In this document: positions 7,938 through 16,859 of the stretch, piece after piece | How positions within the stretch are numbered: position 1 is the stretch's first letter | Layout: each line of letters begins with the position of its first letter | Source of the DNA: Shewanella waksmanii ATCC BAA-643 | GTDB taxonomy: Bacteria; Pseudomonadota; Gammaproteobacteria; Enterobacterales; Shewanellaceae | Length of the DNA: 64,000 nucleotides | Assembly: GCF_000518805.1 (NCBI RefSeq) | Contig: NZ_JAEH01000025.1 | Coordinates: 1 to 64,000, forward strand | Direction: 5' to 3' | The notes under the pieces: generated by a model | Seen by the model: the letters and a program-made list of their open reading frames with translations, nothing else | What the model was told of the DNA's origin: nothing | Databases searched by the model: none | Program-made: the position numbers and the translations under genes

Positions 7938-9155
7938 TTAATGCCCTATAGCGTTGAGGTGTTGGATTAAGTACATACGGATATCATCCGGTGTTTGGCT
8001 GACCCAGAAGCCGTTTAGGTAAGCCAGCAAAGGGATAGCAAACAATAAGATAAGCAAGGTAATTGCCAAGCCCGTTGCTGACATCTGCCAACCATTGCGG
8101 GTGCTAAAAGTCAGAGACGCTTTTTTCGGACAAGCATTGATACAGCGCATACAGGCTTGGCATTCATCTGAGCGAATGTTGATTTGCTGATGTACCTTAA
8201 TATTAGCGGGGCAGGCGCGGGTGCATTTGTCGCATTTCATGCCTTTACTATCAATTAAGCAATGCTCTGTGTGGCGCCGTATCTTTAACGGACTAAGGAA
8301 GCTTAATATACCCAGTAGTGCACCATAGGGGCAGATGTAGCGGCAAAAACCTTGGCGTCGCCATGCGGCTAACGCCAGTATGACTGCGAAACACAGTAAG
8401 GTGATTAGCCCAGGAGTAATAAAGAACAGCGCCATTTTTAAGTCGGCAATTTTGTGGTAATTGCCGTTTAAATAGCTTGGTATGGCCTGAGATGGCATGC
8501 CAGCAATGATGATGTACAGTAAAGCCAGCAACAGCAAATACTTGAGCATTCTCAATGGCCAATCAAGCCAAGCTGGTGGTAGCAGATCGCGCTTTATAAA
8601 GCGTTTTCTGAGCTTGTAGAGGTATTCGCCGGCTAAGCCCAATGGACAAGCCCAGCCGCAAAAAGCACGCTTGCAAAGCAGCCCAGTGAGCATTACCACT
8701 GCCAGCATGACAGCTGCTGCGGGGTGAGTTTGGTCCCAATAGCCCAAAGTGATTATCGCTTTTAGCTCAATCCCTCCGTCGATAGGTAAGAAGGCATCGC
8801 CAACGTCCGGTCGCATTAACCATGGGGTTTGGCCCATTTTCAACATGATGGCATTGCAGGTAAATTGCACCGCAACCAATAGCATCGAAACCGCTAAAGT
8901 GTGATGGATAAGTTCCCGTATGGTGTTGGCTTTAATCTCAGGACTAAACAAGTTTGGCGCTAGCCGTTTAGCAAGCCCTAGCCCGATAGCTACCAATGCC
9001 GTTGCTAGCAGCATGGGCCAATAGAGTGTGGCAATCATCCCTGCGCCTAGTAGTGATAGACTCGTCAAAGCGCCCCAACGTTTACCACTATAAAACATCA
9101 GACTGATCGCATAGAGTAGCGCCAAGGCTAAGGTAAAGGATTCAATAAAACTCAT
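7938..9155 (-). CDS. NapH/NosR-like membrane polyferredoxin (4Fe-4S)
   Basis: The 405-residue integral membrane protein has at least six hydrophobic spans. Two CxxxCP motifs follow membrane segments (FCGWACPLG near residue 166 and CRYICPYG near 273), as in NapH, NosR and RdxA/CcoG relatives. Two 4Fe-4S ferredoxin motifs lie near the C-terminus (CDKCTRACP and CQACMRCINACP), and one more membrane span ends the protein. Such proteins pass electrons from the quinone pool or flavin donors to periplasmic reductases. The nearby Otr operon makes it a candidate electron donor, though it appears to be transcribed separately. Confidence 0.85.
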   Translation of the reverse strand: MSFIESFTLALALLYAISLMFYSGKRWGALTSLSLLGAGMIATLYWPMLLATALVAIGLGLAKRLAPNLFSPEIKANTIRELIHHTLAVSMLLVAVQFTCNAIMLKMGQTPWLMRPDVGDAFLPIDGGIELKAIITLGYWDQTHPAAAVMLAVVMLTGLLCKRAFCGWACPLGLAGEYLYKLRKRFIKRDLLPPAWLDWPLRMLKYLLLLALLYIIIAGMPSQAIPSYLNGNYHKIADLKMALFFITPGLITLLCFAVILALAAWRRQGFCRYICPYGALLGILSFLSPLKIRRHTEHCLIDSKGMKCDKCTRACPANIKVHQQINIRSDECQACMRCINACPKKASLTFSTRNGWQMSATGLAITLLILLFAIPLLAYLNGFWVSQTPDDIRMYLIQHLNAIGH

Positions 9156-9424
9156 AATGACTTCAAATTAGTTGCGGTGAGTAACGAGTGTGAGTGGTCG
9201 TTATTAATTTGGTTCGCAATGTAGCCAAAGAAGTGTGAGAGGTGTCTAAATTGTGAGGCTGTTTTATCTAGATTGGTGTGCTAGCTCACAAGGGGCTAAC
9301 AATCGCGTTGCGCTTGGATAAGCTTGATTGCTAGTGAATACAGGGGCAGTGTCAGATGTGGGCAGGTTTAGCTTAGACAAAACCTACCTGCCAGCGCGCT
9401 GAGCTGACAGGCAGAGTCGTTGGG

Positions 9425-10072
9425 CTAGTTGCCTTCGATAGAGGCGATAAACTTGTTGGACTCTTCAATTGATTTGTTCATCTCTTTAATGAGCCCGGAG
9501 ATATCAGTTTGCAGGCTGGCAAACTCCCCTTTAATAGCCCCAATCGCTTGGGCATTGAGGTTGTGCTTAAGGTAAAGCATGTTATCTTTCATCGCCACGA
9601 GCACAGGATCCATTTTGCTTTCTGCGCGTTTCATGGTTCTTACCAGTTGCTCATAAGAGCGCTGAGTTTCTCTGAGCTTAGTTTCACTGTTGCGTCGCAA
9701 GCTGGCTTTGCTGATTTCATTGATTTCAGACTGCCATTCATCAAATAGCGCTTCGGCCACATCTTCTACTTTACTGATGCGACTACTGACATCGTCTGCT
9801 GCTTCTTGCGAAGACTCATATTCATCTTTGGCCTTGTTGTAGGCTTTTTCTAAGTCACCGCCGTCGTGGTTAAGCAGAGCCTGCATCTCTTCTAACGCAG
9901 AGCTAAACTGCTCTTGCGCTTCTTCTTGAGACTCTTTGGCATCGGTCACGCGATCGACCATGATGTCACGCTTATGGTAGCCAACTTTTTCCATGGCACC
10001 GTAATAAGCGCTTTGGCAACCACTGAGTAGTAAACTTGCCCCTAATAGCGCAATGGAAATACCTTTTTTCAT
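9425..10072 (-). CDS. DUF2959 outer-membrane lipoprotein with coiled coil
   Basis: The N-terminal signal ends in the lipobox LLSGC (Cys19). The remaining ~195 residues are almost entirely charged helix with heptad character (DAKESQEEAQEQFSSALEEM, KLRETQRSYEQLVRTMKRAE). This is the DUF2959 pattern, whose function is unknown. It is followed on the minus strand by an imperfect GC hairpin around 9385-9415. It stands alone, 82 bp downstream of the small membrane gene at 10155. Confidence 0.85.
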   Translation of the reverse strand: MKKGISIALLGASLLLSGCQSAYYGAMEKVGYHKRDIMVDRVTDAKESQEEAQEQFSSALEEMQALLNHDGGDLEKAYNKAKDEYESSQEAADDVSSRISKVEDVAEALFDEWQSEINEISKASLRRNSETKLRETQRSYEQLVRTMKRAESKMDPVLVAMKDNMLYLKHNLNAQAIGAIKGEFASLQTDISGLIKEMNKSIEESNKFIASIEGN

Positions 10073-10154
10073 CCTGAAACCACCTTTATTTTTGACTCAT
10101 CAAACTGAGACTCTGTTCGCTCTGTGCTGTTTGGCTGAATTTTACTACTGAGTA

Positions 10155-10382
10155 TTAGCCTCGATATCGCGCCGCATCAATGATGCACCAAATGTGCAGT
10201 GGCACAGCAACGATTAAGAATAGCCCAAGGGTGAAGCTGGCAATACCGTATGCCGCATAGGTGAACAAACAAAATAGAATCGCTGACATGATGCGGCCCT
10301 GCACAAGCTGACCCAGTCCAACGATAAAAAAGCTAGCAATTGCGGCAATAACATTGCCTGCAGATCCTTGTTGAGACATCAA
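10155..10382 (-). CDS. Small TM2-like membrane protein (75 aa)
   Basis: Two hydrophobic stretches (about residues 9-27 and 31-62, with GLGQLVQGRIMSAILF between) end in a basic tail CIIDAARYRG. This resembles TM2-domain or YqaE-like proteins. The start MMSQQ is reasonable, with AGGAAGAAATTG just upstream. Function unknown. Confidence 0.7.
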   Translation of the reverse strand: MMSQQGSAGNVIAAIASFFIVGLGQLVQGRIMSAILFCLFTYAAYGIASFTLGLFLIVAVPLHIWCIIDAARYRG

Positions 10383-10443
10383 TTTCTTCCTTACACTTGT
10401 AAATCTGAGGTTATAAGCTTTATTGTACGAAGATACAGGTTTT

Positions 10444-10709
10444 ATACCAATCAGTATAAGATTTTGTGCTACTCAGGGTATTTTTTGAGTCACTGACTCA
10501 AAGACAACACATAGCATAATGCCTGTTGTTTATGATTTTATTCAAGCGATAAGCACTAAGTCAAAAATACGCCTACAAAGGCGAGTGTCAGTGACGCTGA
10601 TGCGGCGTTAACGAATTAATGCGTAGAATGACTATGCATCGCATTCGTTGCCTAGCCTCAGAACCACTATACTCTCGCTGAGCGAACAAACCTTTATACT
10701 GATTGGTAT
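10444..10709 (+). mobile_element. Miniature inverted-repeat element, copy 1 (266 bp)
   Basis: It begins ATACCAATCAGTATAAG and ends with the near-perfect inverse ending CTGATTGGTAT. It contains no open frame. About 35 bp at the left end and 60 bp at the right end match the inverted element at 61741-61952; the middle parts differ. It fills the 347-bp gap before yihY, and a further partial inverse (GATACCAATC) lies just right of its end. No transposase is nearby. Confidence 0.8.
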
Positions 10710-10729
10710 GATACCAATCCCTAACGCCA

Positions 10730-11710
10730 ATGAATAATGAGATAGCTGTGATTAATAAAATTAAAAGCTCAGTTTTTTATACCATCTTACTGAGTATTTG
10801 GCATTTTGCATTACACCTGCGCCAGCGCTTGGCTGAAGATCAGGTTAACATTCGAGCCGGGCATCTGGCTTATGTCACCCTATTATCGTTGGTGCCCATG
10901 GTCGCAGTGACGATGTCGATGTTGTCTGCTTTTCCGGTGTTTAAAGGCATTCGTGGCCAGATAGAAACTTTTATCTATGAGAACTTTATTCCCTCAGCGG
11001 GCGATAGCGTGCAGGTGTACATTAATGAATTTGTCGCGAATGCATCTAAAGGCACTGCAGTGGGTATTGGCGCCTTGGTCGTAGTCGCTATTATGTTGAT
11101 ATCTAACATAGATAAAGCACTCAATGCTATTTGGCGCACCACCGAAAAACGCTCAATGGTGGTGTCATTTTCCATGTATTGGATGGTGCTAACCTTAGGG
11201 CCTGTGTTAATGGGCGCGAGCTTGGTGGCGACCTCTTATGTGGTGTCATTAAAGGTGTTCACCGGCACAGAGTTATCTGGTGTGGTACCGCTGGTGGTTG
11301 AACGACTGCCGATGCTGTTTTCTGTGGCGACTTTTTTACTGATTTATATGGTTGTACCTAACACCAAAGTGAAGTTTTTCCACGCATTGCTGGGGGCGAT
11401 TGTTGCCGCATTGCTGTTTGAGTTCGGTAAAAAAGGTTTTGCGTACTACCTAACCCAATTTCCAAGTTATGAAGCCATTTATGGCGCTTTAGCTACGATT
11501 CCAATCTTGTTTGTTTGGGTGTATTTAAGCTGGATGATCGTGCTTATCGGGGCGGTCATCACCGCGGGTATGCCTGAGTATTTAGATACTCGCCTAGTGG
11601 CTTTACGTAGTCACTTTCGCCAGCAAAGCGCGCAACAGCAGCAAAATGAGCCCAAAGAGAGTGCACCTGAGCCAGAAAGCACGCAATCTCAGCATCAAAA
11701 AGGGGGCTAA
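10730..11710 (+). CDS. yihY: YihY/BrkB family inner-membrane protein
   Basis: The 326-residue protein has six or so hydrophobic spans and the family's N-terminal segment [21 protein letters not shown]. The central [10 protein letters not shown] and the late [23 protein letters not shown] are also family hallmarks. The last ~40 residues are hydrophilic and Gln-rich. Members were once called ribonuclease BN, which is now considered wrong; their function (possibly export or envelope) is unsettled. The pip gene starts 3 nt after its stop, so the two are co-transcribed. Confidence 0.9.
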   Translation: MNNEIAVINKIKSSVFYTILLSIWHFALHLRQRLAEDQVNIRAGHLAYVTLLSLVPMVAVTMSMLSAFPVFKGIRGQIETFIYENFIPSAGDSVQVYINEFVANASKGTAVGIGALVVVAIMLISNIDKALNAIWRTTEKRSMVVSFSMYWMVLTLGPVLMGASLVATSYVVSLKVFTGTELSGVVPLVVERLPMLFSVATFLLIYMVVPNTKVKFFHALLGAIVAALLFEFGKKGFAYYLTQFPSYEAIYGALATIPILFVWVYLSWMIVLIGAVITAGMPEYLDTRLVALRSHFRQQSAQQQQNEPKESAPEPESTQSQHQKGG

Positions 11711-11712
11711 GC

Positions 11713-12672
11713 TTGGCAGTCCATTTACCGCTCATTAGTCAAGATTGGCTGGATGTCGGCAATGGCCATCAACTGTTTGTTGCCCAGTATGGCTCGTCAC
11801 AGGGCACGCCAGTGTTATACCTTCATGGTGGCCCAGGGGCTGCTTGCCAACAAGGTGATGTGGCGCTGTTTGATAGTGCGGTCACCGACATTAAGGCGGT
11901 ACGGCTGTTTATGTTGGATCAGCGTGGTTGCGGCCGCTCCAAACCCTATGCCAGTACTGAACACAACCATTTGATTGCATTACTCAGCGATATTGAAAAG
12001 CTCCGTCAATGGGCCGATGTTGACCGCTGGGGGTTATGTGGCGGCTCTTTTGGAGCAACATTGGCGTTGTTATACAGTTGCTGTTATCCCAACCGAGTGA
12101 GCTGGCAGCTACTTTGGGGGCTGTTTATTCCCTCGTCGACGAGCCTAGAATGGCTCTATGGCCGTGACGGAGCTGGGCAGATTTTCTCTCAGCAATACCG
12201 GGATTTTAAAGGTGATTACAGTGGTAGTGACACCCAAACTTTGCTCAATGACTTTGTTACGGGGCTGGCAGATCGTGATGCGAGTGTACGCCGCGATTAC
12301 CATCAACGTTGGCAACAATGGGAACAGGTGTTAGCGCTACCTAGTGATGACTTTACTCGCGCGCCATACCAAGGTGAGGCGTTAGCAAAAATTGAAGCGC
12401 ATTATGCACAAGCTGGGTATTTTGAGGCGCAGCAAATCTTGCAGCAACGCGCTAAGGTCATTAGCGCCGAGACTTTGATCATACAAGGCGAGTTAGATTG
12501 GGTCTGCCCACCTCAGGCCGTTAGCCACTTTATTGAAACCAATGCTTTGGCTCAGTTAACGCTACAAATCATTAATCACGGGTATCATGCCTTAGGCGAT
12601 GATAAGATGCGACAAGCGGTCATTGCCGCCTTACGGAAAATGATGAATAACAGAAAGGATATAGCAGAATGA
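11713..12672 (+). CDS. pip: Proline iminopeptidase-like alpha/beta hydrolase
   Basis: The 319-residue cytoplasmic hydrolase has the oxyanion motif HGGPGA and the LDQRGCGRS segment characteristic of prolyl aminopeptidases. The nucleophile elbow is GGSFGA (Ser about 114), the acid lies in GELDWVCP and the His in NHGYHAL. Pip releases N-terminal proline from peptides. The TTG start at 11713 has AGGGGG 6 nt upstream, within the end of yihY. Its stop overlaps the next gene (ATGA), so yihY-pip-lipoprotein form one operon. Confidence 0.88.
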   Translation: MAVHLPLISQDWLDVGNGHQLFVAQYGSSQGTPVLYLHGGPGAACQQGDVALFDSAVTDIKAVRLFMLDQRGCGRSKPYASTEHNHLIALLSDIEKLRQWADVDRWGLCGGSFGATLALLYSCCYPNRVSWQLLWGLFIPSSTSLEWLYGRDGAGQIFSQQYRDFKGDYSGSDTQTLLNDFVTGLADRDASVRRDYHQRWQQWEQVLALPSDDFTRAPYQGEALAKIEAHYAQAGYFEAQQILQQRAKVISAETLIIQGELDWVCPPQAVSHFIETNALAQLTLQIINHGYHALGDDKMRQAVIAALRKMMNNRKDIAE

Positions 12673-13241
12673 GAAAAACCATGATGGTCACTGCACTTTG
12701 TGCAGCATTAGTTGGCTGTGCATCAACCGATGAGGCGAACACAAGTGACGCGGCGACTGTCGCACCAGAGTCAGTTACTTTGGGCGGCATGAGTAACGAG
12801 GCCGCCGCAGATGCATTATTAGCCGCGCTTCTGAAAAAGAATTACCTTGCCAGCAAGGTGTCGCCTACTCGAGTCGGTGTGCAGTTTGATAAAAGCCAGT
12901 TTGTACTGCAACCTAGCATTAATGCCGAGGGGATTGATCGTATCTTAATGAATCGTTTTTATGCCATTCATCCTAAAATGGCCGGTAGCAAAGAGTTACT
13001 GCTGCTCATCGGTACGTTGAACCATAAGTTAAACTTCGCTAAATTCACTTTGCGCGAGAATGGCAATGTTATTCAAGTGCAAGGCGCAGCGACTTTCGTC
13101 AACACCATTGATTTAGAAGAGATCCGCCGTTTTATGTTGTGGACCGACGACGGCCTACATCAGGTGGGTTTATCTTTACCAAAGGGATCTGAAGAGCTGA
13201 TTAAGCCAATCCCCATTATGAAAAACCCAGTATCAACCTAA
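12669..13241 (+). CDS. Hypothetical lipoprotein (190 aa)
   Basis: The signal peptide ends in lipobox ALVGC (Cys17), followed by an Asp/Thr/Ala-rich linker and a compact domain of about 140 residues (LLAALLKKNYLASKVSPTRVGV to the end). I recognise no catalytic motif. Start ATG at 12669 overlaps the pip stop by 4 nt, which fixes the start and implies translational coupling. Confidence 0.8.
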   Translation: MRKTMMVTALCAALVGCASTDEANTSDAATVAPESVTLGGMSNEAAADALLAALLKKNYLASKVSPTRVGVQFDKSQFVLQPSINAEGIDRILMNRFYAIHPKMAGSKELLLLIGTLNHKLNFAKFTLRENGNVIQVQGAATFVNTIDLEEIRRFMLWTDDGLHQVGLSLPKGSEELIKPIPIMKNPVST

Positions 13242-13318
13242 GCGTTAAACGAGGTTGGTCGCTAATAGGTCTTGTTATTTAACAAGGCCTGTTGATTAAC
13301 AATAAGGTAGTAGAGTAC

Positions 13319-13756
13319 GTGATAGCCCTGATCCAACGAGTGAGCCAAGCCAAAGTTGATGTTGCAGGTAAAACCATAGGCGCCATAGATAAAGGCTTAT
13401 TGGTGTTGCTTGGTGTTGAGCGCGACGATGATCTAGAAAAAATGCAAAAACTGGCGACTAAAGTGATGAAATATCGCGTGTTTAGTGATGAAAATGGCAA
13501 GATGAACCTCAATCTTAGCCAAGCCGGGGGCAGCTTACTGGTGGTGTCGCAATTTACACTTGCCGCTGATACTGGTCGTGGTTTACGCCCAAGCTTTTCG
13601 GGGGCAGGCACTCCTGAGCAAGCAAAACAGCTGTACGATGCGTTTGTCGAATATTGTCAGCAGCAGGGGGTGAATACCCAAACGGGCGAGTTTGCAGCCG
13701 ATATGCAGGTGAGCTTAACCAATGATGGTCCAGTGACTTTTAATCTTCAGGCCTAA
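13319..13756 (+). CDS. dtd: D-aminoacyl-tRNA deacylase
   Basis: The protein has 145 residues, the usual DTD length, if translation starts at the GTG at 13319 ([13 protein letters not shown]); AAGGTAG lies 8 nt upstream. The signature motifs SQFTLAADT and, near the C-terminus, NDGPVTF (the Gly-cisPro loop) are intact. DTD removes D-amino acids, and mischarged glycine, from tRNA. An in-frame start at 13292 would add nine residues not seen in the family. A 23-bp tandem repeat begins in the last codons. Confidence 0.95.
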   Translation: MIALIQRVSQAKVDVAGKTIGAIDKGLLVLLGVERDDDLEKMQKLATKVMKYRVFSDENGKMNLNLSQAGGSLLVVSQFTLAADTGRGLRPSFSGAGTPEQAKQLYDAFVEYCQQQGVNTQTGEFAADMQVSLTNDGPVTFNLQA

Positions 13757-13810
13757 TGATTTTTCATCTTCTGGTCTAATGATTTTTAATCCTCAGGTGT
13801 AAGCCAGTTA
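13742..13810. repeat. 23-bp tandem repeat at the dtd 3' end
   Basis: A unit of the form AATCTTCAGGCCTAATGATTTT starts at 13742, 13765 and 13788 (the third degenerate after 'AATCCTCAGGTGTAA'). The first copy holds the last dtd codons and its stop; the others are non-coding duplicates of it. Confidence 0.7.
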
Positions 13811-13820
13811 ACTTTCAGGT

Positions 13821-14279
13821 GTGGCAATTATGGTGATAGCTGAGCAATCATTATTGGCTCAATTACAACAAACATGGCATCAAACGATTCCACTGAGCCA
13901 GTTTATGGCGGTAGAGCCTCTGAGCTTTAGTGATAATGAGTTTAAGGTCACCGCGCCTTTAGGCCCCAATATCAACCTGCATCAGACCATGTTTGCTGGC
14001 AGCATCTATACCTTGATGACCTTAACTGGATGGGGAATGGTATGGTTGCAACAGCAACGAGCTCAAGTGTGTGGAGACATAGTGTTGGCCGATGCCCATG
14101 TGCGTTATCTTGCGCCGGTAACTGCGCAGCCCATTGCAGTTGTCCGTTGCAGCCATATCGACCTAAGTCCGCTTAGTCGCGGTAAGCGGGTTAAAATCCC
14201 ACTGACTGTAGAGCTGTTTTGCGCCGATAAACTGTGCGCTCAATTTGAGGCTAAATATGTCAGTTTGCCGATAACTTGA
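13821..14279 (+). CDS. YiiD C-terminal-like hotdog thioesterase
   Basis: The ~150-residue protein has a single hotdog fold: LGPNINLHQTMFAGSIYTLMTLTGWGMVWL forms the central helix region, and DIVLADAHVRYLAPV the following strands. This matches the putative thioesterase domain of E. coli YiiD (FabY) without its acetyltransferase half. The substrate is unknown; acyl-CoA or acyl-ACP is likely. GTG at 13821 and ATG at 13830 are both possible starts; the ribosome site is weak in either case. Confidence 0.75.
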   Translation: MAIMVIAEQSLLAQLQQTWHQTIPLSQFMAVEPLSFSDNEFKVTAPLGPNINLHQTMFAGSIYTLMTLTGWGMVWLQQQRAQVCGDIVLADAHVRYLAPVTAQPIAVVRCSHIDLSPLSRGKRVKIPLTVELFCADKLCAQFEAKYVSLPIT

Positions 14280-14288
14280 TTAACAGCA

Positions 14289-14325
14289 AAGGCGATACAT
14301 ATACGTGTATCGCCTTATTATTTTC
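14289..14325 (+). terminator. Terminator after the YiiD-like thioesterase gene
   Basis: A perfect 9-bp stem GGCGATACA / TGTATCGCC, extended by AA/TT, is followed by TTATTATTTT. It lies between convergent genes and could serve both, but the T-rich side faces the forward strand. Confidence 0.8.
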
Positions 14326-14339
14326 ATTCAAATTTTTAC

Positions 14340-15722
14340 TTAGTTAGCCACGAAATCATCCATTAAGATGACGCCCAGTGGTGTACCGCCGCCAGCGGCA
14401 TCCACAGCGGCAACTGAGTAGATCCCCCCAGCCATTAGACTAACGCTAAGCGGGCCAATGGCGACATCTTTACTGTCGTGTGGCGTGACGCTAACTACGT
14501 AATCACCGGCAGCAACAGCAAGGGCTCCCGAAGCGGCCATAAATGGCACATCGCTTAATGCTGGAGCGGCATCGCTAATGTCGTCAGTGGCGGTCAAATA
14601 AATATCGACATTACCAGCAGAGAATGACGCATGGGCTATATTGAGTTTTGCTGCCGTAGCAACACGGCGAGGGCTATCCATCAATACCCAAGGCATAATC
14701 TCATCACCTAGCGAGCCAATTGCTAGTGCTGAATAGCTCATACCTTGATCTAACATCACCTCTGCAGCATCAATCACAACCACGCTGTTGTCAGCATCAG
14801 CGGCTACTGTCACGGTATGCTCACCTTCTGGCACGTTTAGGTAACCTGTGACTTCGCCGAAGCTCAGCATATCGACTGCTGGCATATCGCTACCGTCGAG
14901 GAATACATCAACAGCTGGCGCATCGGCAACTGCATGAATCACTCGTAGGTCAGCACCGGCGTTTTTGTCTTGAATCAAGGCTTGGCCCTCTGGCAGTGCA
15001 GCAAGTAGTGCAACAGGAGAGTTACCGCTCCAAACGTTAGTAATGGCCGTGAGCAGATAATCGGTTTCCGCAGCCAGTGTGACCGCGCCAGAATCATATA
15101 CCACGTCTTTTTGATCCGCGGCGGTAATGCGAACTTGATAATCGCCAGCCATGATTTCTAATTGATCGGTATTGTCCATGTAATCGACTGAGAGTGTCGG
15201 AGCCATATCGCTGATATCTGCGTCTAGTTCAGTGACGTAAACATCGACTAGCCCAACCCCTACAGTGCCATGCAGCACCTGTACTCGCGTATATCCTGCA
15301 GCAATATCGCTAGTGGCGTTGGCTATTAGTGCGAGGTCGAGTGATTCACCTGCCACACTGCCTACGGCGACTGCGGTGTACTCCATATCAGCTTCAGCCA
15401 TTAAATCAGCAGACAAGACAGTGGCAGTTTCACCACTTGGTAATTGTGCATTGACCGCAATGGCATAGGTGGCTGACTCGACACTTAACAAGCCAGACGA
15501 CATTGCATAGTCAACATCTGTTAGCAGCTCGGCATCGTTAGCTGTGACATTAACCATGGGGGCATCAGCACTGGCATGAATGACTCTAACCATCGACATT
15601 TCGGCCGGCGTAGGGGCTGGTGCAGGATCTGGAGCAGGTGTTGAGCTGTTGTCATCGTCATCGCTACAGCCGGTGAGAGCCAGCGCAGCAGTCAGTACGA
15701 TACTAGGATAGAGACGTTGCAT
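14340..15722 (-). CDS. DUF4397 repeat lipoprotein
   Basis: The signal peptide ends in lipobox ALTGC, followed by an acidic and then Pro/Ala-rich linker (SDDDDNSS, PAPDPAPAPTP). The body consists of repeated DUF4397 units, recognisable by RVIHASADAPMVNV, RVLHGTVGVGLVDVYVT, RVIHAVADAPAVDVFLD and NIAHASFSAGNVDIYLT: four beginnings in about 420 residues. The protein is strongly acidic and poor in Lys/Arg, as for surface or periplasmic domains. The ATG at 15722 has GAAGGAA upstream; the ATG five codons earlier contains that site. Function unknown. Confidence 0.85.
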   Translation of the reverse strand: MQRLYPSIVLTAALALTGCSDDDDNSSTPAPDPAPAPTPAEMSMVRVIHASADAPMVNVTANDAELLTDVDYAMSSGLLSVESATYAIAVNAQLPSGETATVLSADLMAEADMEYTAVAVGSVAGESLDLALIANATSDIAAGYTRVQVLHGTVGVGLVDVYVTELDADISDMAPTLSVDYMDNTDQLEIMAGDYQVRITAADQKDVVYDSGAVTLAAETDYLLTAITNVWSGNSPVALLAALPEGQALIQDKNAGADLRVIHAVADAPAVDVFLDGSDMPAVDMLSFGEVTGYLNVPEGEHTVTVAADADNSVVVIDAAEVMLDQGMSYSALAIGSLGDEIMPWVLMDSPRRVATAAKLNIAHASFSAGNVDIYLTATDDISDAAPALSDVPFMAASGALAVAAGDYVVSVTPHDSKDVAIGPLSVSLMAGGIYSVAAVDAAGGGTPLGVILMDDFVAN

Positions 15723-16050
15723 AGCATATTCCTTCATTGTGTGTAGGTTACGTATCGCTATACGCCGAGGTAAATTTTAACGATCACATTTTTTTAACTT
15801 TTCGATTTGATAAACGGCGAATAAAATGGCGCTGCATGGCAATTTCTTTCTATTTTTTAGGTAAATACATGCCATTTTATGCGCTTTTATTCTTATTAAT
15901 GGCAGCATAGACTGGTGAACGATAACCCAGAGGCTTAAAGAGAGTGGTGTTGGAGTGGTAATGATATCGACACAAGTATTGGCGATCTGAGAACGATTTT
16001 TACCTACAAGATATTGGCAGGAATCATCAACCCCGACCAAGATTAGGTGA
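15723..16050. other. Gap without supported gene; possible small RNA on the + strand
   Basis: The stretch has no convincing protein gene. A minus-strand frame (15777-16040) has low-quality composition. On the plus strand there is a 13-codon frame at 15869-15910 encoding a hydrophobic peptide (MPFYALLFLLMAA) with AGGT upstream. A strong plus-strand terminator at 16051-16083 implies that some transcript ends here. Confidence 0.4.
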
Positions 16051-16083
16051 ACCCCAAAGCAGCTGGCTGCTTTGGGGTTTTTT
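16051..16083 (+). terminator. Strong orphan rho-independent terminator
   Basis: A perfect 13-bp stem ACCCCAAAGCAGC / GCTGCTTTGGGGT with a tiny loop is followed by five to six T on the plus strand only. No annotated forward gene lies upstream within 1.7 kb; both neighbours are on the minus strand. Confidence 0.85.
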
Positions 16084-16097
16084 ATTTTAGTATCGTA

Positions 16098-16841
16098 TTA
16101 ATAGTAGGCGCGTAAGTACTTAGCAGCGTATCTTTGTAATTTACGCTCGCTGCTGGTTTCGGCCAGTTTTTCTATGGTTGGACGGTACTTTTCTTCGCCG
16201 CTGCTGGCCAAGGCTTTTGCCATAAAGGCGTAGGCCTGAATCGCCAATTTGTCATGCTTTAGTAGCCGAGTATCCTGTAACTCGCTATCGAGTGTTTTCA
16301 GCACTTGGTCGGTATACACGCCGCGGTTTATCACTCGTTTAGCAGCGTCTAACTTGAGCTGCAATTCATCACTTCTTAGGGCGTTACTGAGCACATTGCT
16401 ACGTTGATTGTACTTGTCATCATAGTGGCTTTTATCTGCCAGAATGGGTGCCCAAACTTGGTATTTTTCGAGGTTTTTTAATGATTTTTTCGCGTATTTT
16501 TGTAGTTTACTATGATAATCACCATTGATGATTTCATTATAAGTGGCCACATACTTCTCATCACCAGAATAGGCTAAGCCTTTAATTAACCATGCACTGT
16601 AATCTATGCTGTGGCGATCAATGGCTAGTGGTAGTGAAGCTTGCAGCTTATTGTTGAGCGTCTCGTAAACTTGGGGGTCATTCAGACCTGCCATCACTAG
16701 TGAAGCAATAGCATCTTTTTGTTTGTCGACATTATCGCCTTGAAATATTTCAATGTACTGCGCTTCAGTTAGCGGCTTAGCAAGGGCCGCGCCGCTGGCC
16801 AGAGACAGGGTTAAACACACAGCTAAAGAGAGATTTTTCAT
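16098..16841 (-). CDS. Periplasmic HEAT-like repeat protein at the end of the APE operon
   Basis: A signal peptide ends AALAKP (about residue 22). The remaining ~225 residues are helical with repeats of the form 'DEKYVATYNEIING', 'EEKYRPTIEKLAETSSERKLQRYAAKYL' and 'KLQKYAKKSLKNLEKY', similar to HEAT/armadillo units. It starts 18 bp after the stop of apeR on the same strand, so it is probably the last gene of the aryl polyene operon. It is not one of the commonly described APE proteins. Function unknown; a scaffold or binding role is possible. Confidence 0.75.
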   Translation of the reverse strand: MKNLSLAVCLTLSLASGAALAKPLTEAQYIEIFQGDNVDKQKDAIASLVMAGLNDPQVYETLNNKLQASLPLAIDRHSIDYSAWLIKGLAYSGDEKYVATYNEIINGDYHSKLQKYAKKSLKNLEKYQVWAPILADKSHYDDKYNQRSNVLSNALRSDELQLKLDAAKRVINRGVYTDQVLKTLDSELQDTRLLKHDKLAIQAYAFMAKALASSGEEKYRPTIEKLAETSSERKLQRYAAKYLRAYY

Positions 16842-16859
16842 TAGATATCCTATCTAGTT

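Noticed and set aside
7251-9291. CRP site formed by TTGTGAG (9251) and CTCACAA (9285) upstream of the NapH/NosR-like gene
   Set aside because: The half-sites are about 27 bp apart, not 6, so they cannot form one CRP site.
10730-11710. Ribonuclease BN
   Set aside because: The YihY/BrkB family is an integral membrane family; the RNase BN name came from a mistaken assignment, and no nuclease motif is present.
15777-16040. Minus-strand frame of 87 codons
   Set aside because: No ribosome site, mixed composition, no recognisable protein pattern, and it overlaps the likely plus-strand transcript region.
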